A DNA stretch of 64,000 nt from Planotetraspora silvatica (lineage in GTDB: Bacteria; Actinomycetota; Actinomycetes; Streptosporangiales; Streptosporangiaceae): positions 32,235 through 96,234 of the forward strand of contig NZ_BOOQ01000006.1 in the NCBI RefSeq assembly GCF_016863315.1, read 5' to 3'. The position numbers and the translations under genes were made by a program. Under the pieces are notes generated by a model. That model made no database searches. It saw only the letters and a list, made by a program, of their open reading frames with translations, and was not told where the DNA came from. Positions 62,920 to 64,000 of this stretch are shown here, piece after piece. Each line of letters begins with the position of its first letter. The stretch's first letter is position 1.

Positions 62920-64000
62920 TCTCGACCAGGGAGAGGAAGGCCCGCATCCACTCGGCGGCGACCACACCGTCGACGGGGCGATGGTCCACCGAGAGCGTCA
63001 CCCGCATGACCGTGCCGACCTGGAGCTCTCCGTCCTCGACGACCGGCTCCTGACGAGCCGCTCCGACGGCGAGGATCGCGGCCTGTGGCGGGTTGATGAT
63101 GGCCGCGAAGTCCTCGGTGCCGTACATGCCGAGGTTCGTCACGCTGATCGTGCCGCCCTCCAGCTCGTCCTGCCGGAGCCGCCCGGTCCTGGCCCGCTCG
63201 GCGAAGTCCCTGACGGCCGTGGCCACGGACGAGACGGTCATCCGCTCCACGGACCTGAGCACCGGCGTCACCAGGCCGCGCTCGGTGGCGATCGCCACCG
63301 ACACGTCGACCGAGGAGAACGACCGGACAGCGTCCGGCGTCCAGATGACGTTCATCGCCGGAACCAGCAGGTGGGCTCCGGCGACGGCCTTGATCACCAG
63401 GTCGTTGACGGAGACGCGGACGGAGGCGCCGTCGTTCAGCTCCTCCCGCAGCCGTAGCAGCCTGTCGACCCGTGCGGTGCCGCGCAGGTAGAAGTGGGGG
63501 GTCGTCTGCTTGCTCTCGGTCAGCCGCGAGGCGACGGCCCTGCGGATCCGCGAGTGGGGGATCTCGGTGAAGGCCGGGATGCCCGCCACCGAGCCCGTCA
63601 CAGATGCCGTCGCGGGGCCCGTCACGGGGGCCGCCGTCGTCGCCGGGGGCGTCACCGGGGCCGCCGCGAGGACGGACGCGGCCCGGTCCCGGCTCGTGAT
63701 CGCCGCCTCCACGTCCCTGCGGATGATCCGGCCGTTCGGGCCCGTGCCGGTGATCTGCTCGTACGGCAGGCCCGCCTCCCTGGCCATCCGGCGGGCGAGA
63801 GGGCTGGAGAAGATCCTTCCCCTCCGCGTCCCGTTGGCCGTCCCGGCCGCCGGCGTCTGAGCGGGGGCCGCGCCGGCGGGGGAGGAGGGCGCCGGCGCGG
63901 AGTCGTTGGCGGCGGGCAGGGCGGCGGGCACGGTGGTAGCGGGCACGGTGGCGGCGGGCAGGGCGGCGGGCACGGTGGTAGCGGGCACGGTGGCGGCGGG
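62897..64000 (-). CDS. 2-oxo-acid dehydrogenase E2 acyltransferase, 5' part outside window
   Basis: The visible 367 residues are the C-terminal part. They comprise an Ala/Pro/Thr-rich linker (with a 42-bp in-frame repeat at 63912-63995), the peripheral-subunit-binding domain (SPLARRMAREAGLPYEQITG, GRIIRRDVEAAI), another Ala/Thr-rich linker and the catalytic acyltransferase domain. That domain holds GTARVDRLLRLREELNDG, TISVTNLGMYGTEDF and the active-site motif SVDHRPVDGVVAAEWM. The lipoyl domain and start lie beyond 64000. It is the core of a pyruvate or branched-chain complex; partner E1 genes are not in the window. The 3' end has a tandem duplication over the stop. Confidence 0.92.
   Translation of the reverse strand, partial: PAATVPATTVPAALPAATVPATTVPAALPAANDSAPAPSSPAGAAPAQTPAAGTANGTRRGRIFSSPLARRMAREAGLPYEQITGTGPNGRIIRRDVEAAITSRDRAASVLAAAPVTPPATTAAPVTGPATASVTGSVAGIPAFTEIPHSRIRRAVASRLTESKQTTPHFYLRGTARVDRLLRLREELNDGASVRVSVNDLVIKAVAGAHLLVPAMNVIWTPDAVRSFSSVDVSVAIATERGLVTPVLRSVERMTVSSVATAVRDFAERARTGRLRQDELEGGTISVTNLGMYGTEDFAAIINPPQAAILAVGAARQEPVVEDGELQVGTVMRVTLSVDHRPVDGVVAAEWMRAFLSLVENPVRILA
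63912..63995. repeat. 42-bp in-frame tandem repeat in the E2 linker
   Basis: 63912-63953 and 63954-63995 are two copies of a 42-bp unit, continuing to the window edge. In the E2 frame each gives 14 residues of Ala/Pro/Thr/Val linker, as in flexible hinges between lipoyl domains. Because the period is a multiple of three, copy number can change without frameshift. Confidence 0.85.

Overview
The window is GC-rich actinobacterial DNA with long open frames on both strands, GTG/TTG starts and many 4-base start/stop overlaps. The gene set (ergothioneine operon, cytochrome bd, IclR-controlled glycerol operon, choline/betaine degradation, large regulator genes with TPR or AAA modules, a multidomain GH18 chitinase) suggests a filamentous actinomycete, probably Streptosporangiaceae-like. 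That placement is an inference from gene content; no rRNA or other taxonomic marker is present. No tRNA, rRNA, phage or insertion sequence was recognised.

Layout. 1-5770: partial small conserved gene, TPR/XRE regulator plus phosphotransferase, cold-shock protein, GH13 trehalose-synthase-like enzyme, DUF998-like membrane protein. 5771-10168: malate dehydrogenase, small membrane proteins, an ArsR/CDF metal-efflux pair, dapD. 10372-14476: egtABCD (ergothioneine) in one tightly packed operon. 14457-22158: PucR-like regulator, HSL-type esterase, double ClpX-zinc-finger/HTH protein, cydAB, Mut7-C protein, an ArsR-SRPBCC pair under a very symmetrical promoter/operator. 22145-38037: a complete choline to serine route: betA, betB, a three-component Rieske betaine demethylase (oxygenase, reductase, ferredoxin), dimethylglycine oxidase, glyA and heterotetrameric sarcosine oxidase soxBDAG, with a divergent IclR regulator. 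Three promoters of this cluster carry the same CGCAACAGC element. Between betB and dmgO lies a strictly 53-bp-periodic repeat array that inverts its orientation. 38355-46241: two related orphan histidine kinases, a SnoaL-like protein, an SPW protein, a giant AAA/LuxR regulator and an NmrA-like protein. 46321-53838: a multicopper-oxidase fossil, DUF4239 protein, secreted proteins, chitinase, a GerW-like protein and a two-gene XRE/ImmA module with an unknown partner. 53864-61737: glycerol metabolism (glpK-AKR, IclR/GylR-like regulator, glpF-glpK-glpD). 61880-64000: aldo/keto reductase and a partial 2-oxo-acid dehydrogenase E2.

How it works together. Choline is oxidised to betaine (BetA, BetB), demethylated to dimethylglycine (GbcA with its ferredoxin and reductase), then to sarcosine and glycine (DmgO, SoxBDAG) with one-carbon units expected to pass to tetrahydrofolate. 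GlyA can combine glycine and that unit into serine. Glycerol is taken up (GlpF), phosphorylated (GlpK) and oxidised to dihydroxyacetone phosphate (GlpD), probably under the IclR protein whose divergent intergenic region carries two identical 16-bp elements.

The least explained structures are the 53-bp array (30846-31248), five tandem duplications that each span a gene's last codons and stop (40304-40361, 40880-40933, 45489-45573, 47973-48020, 62874-62919), and the XRE/ImmA plus unknown gene pair (51215-53201).
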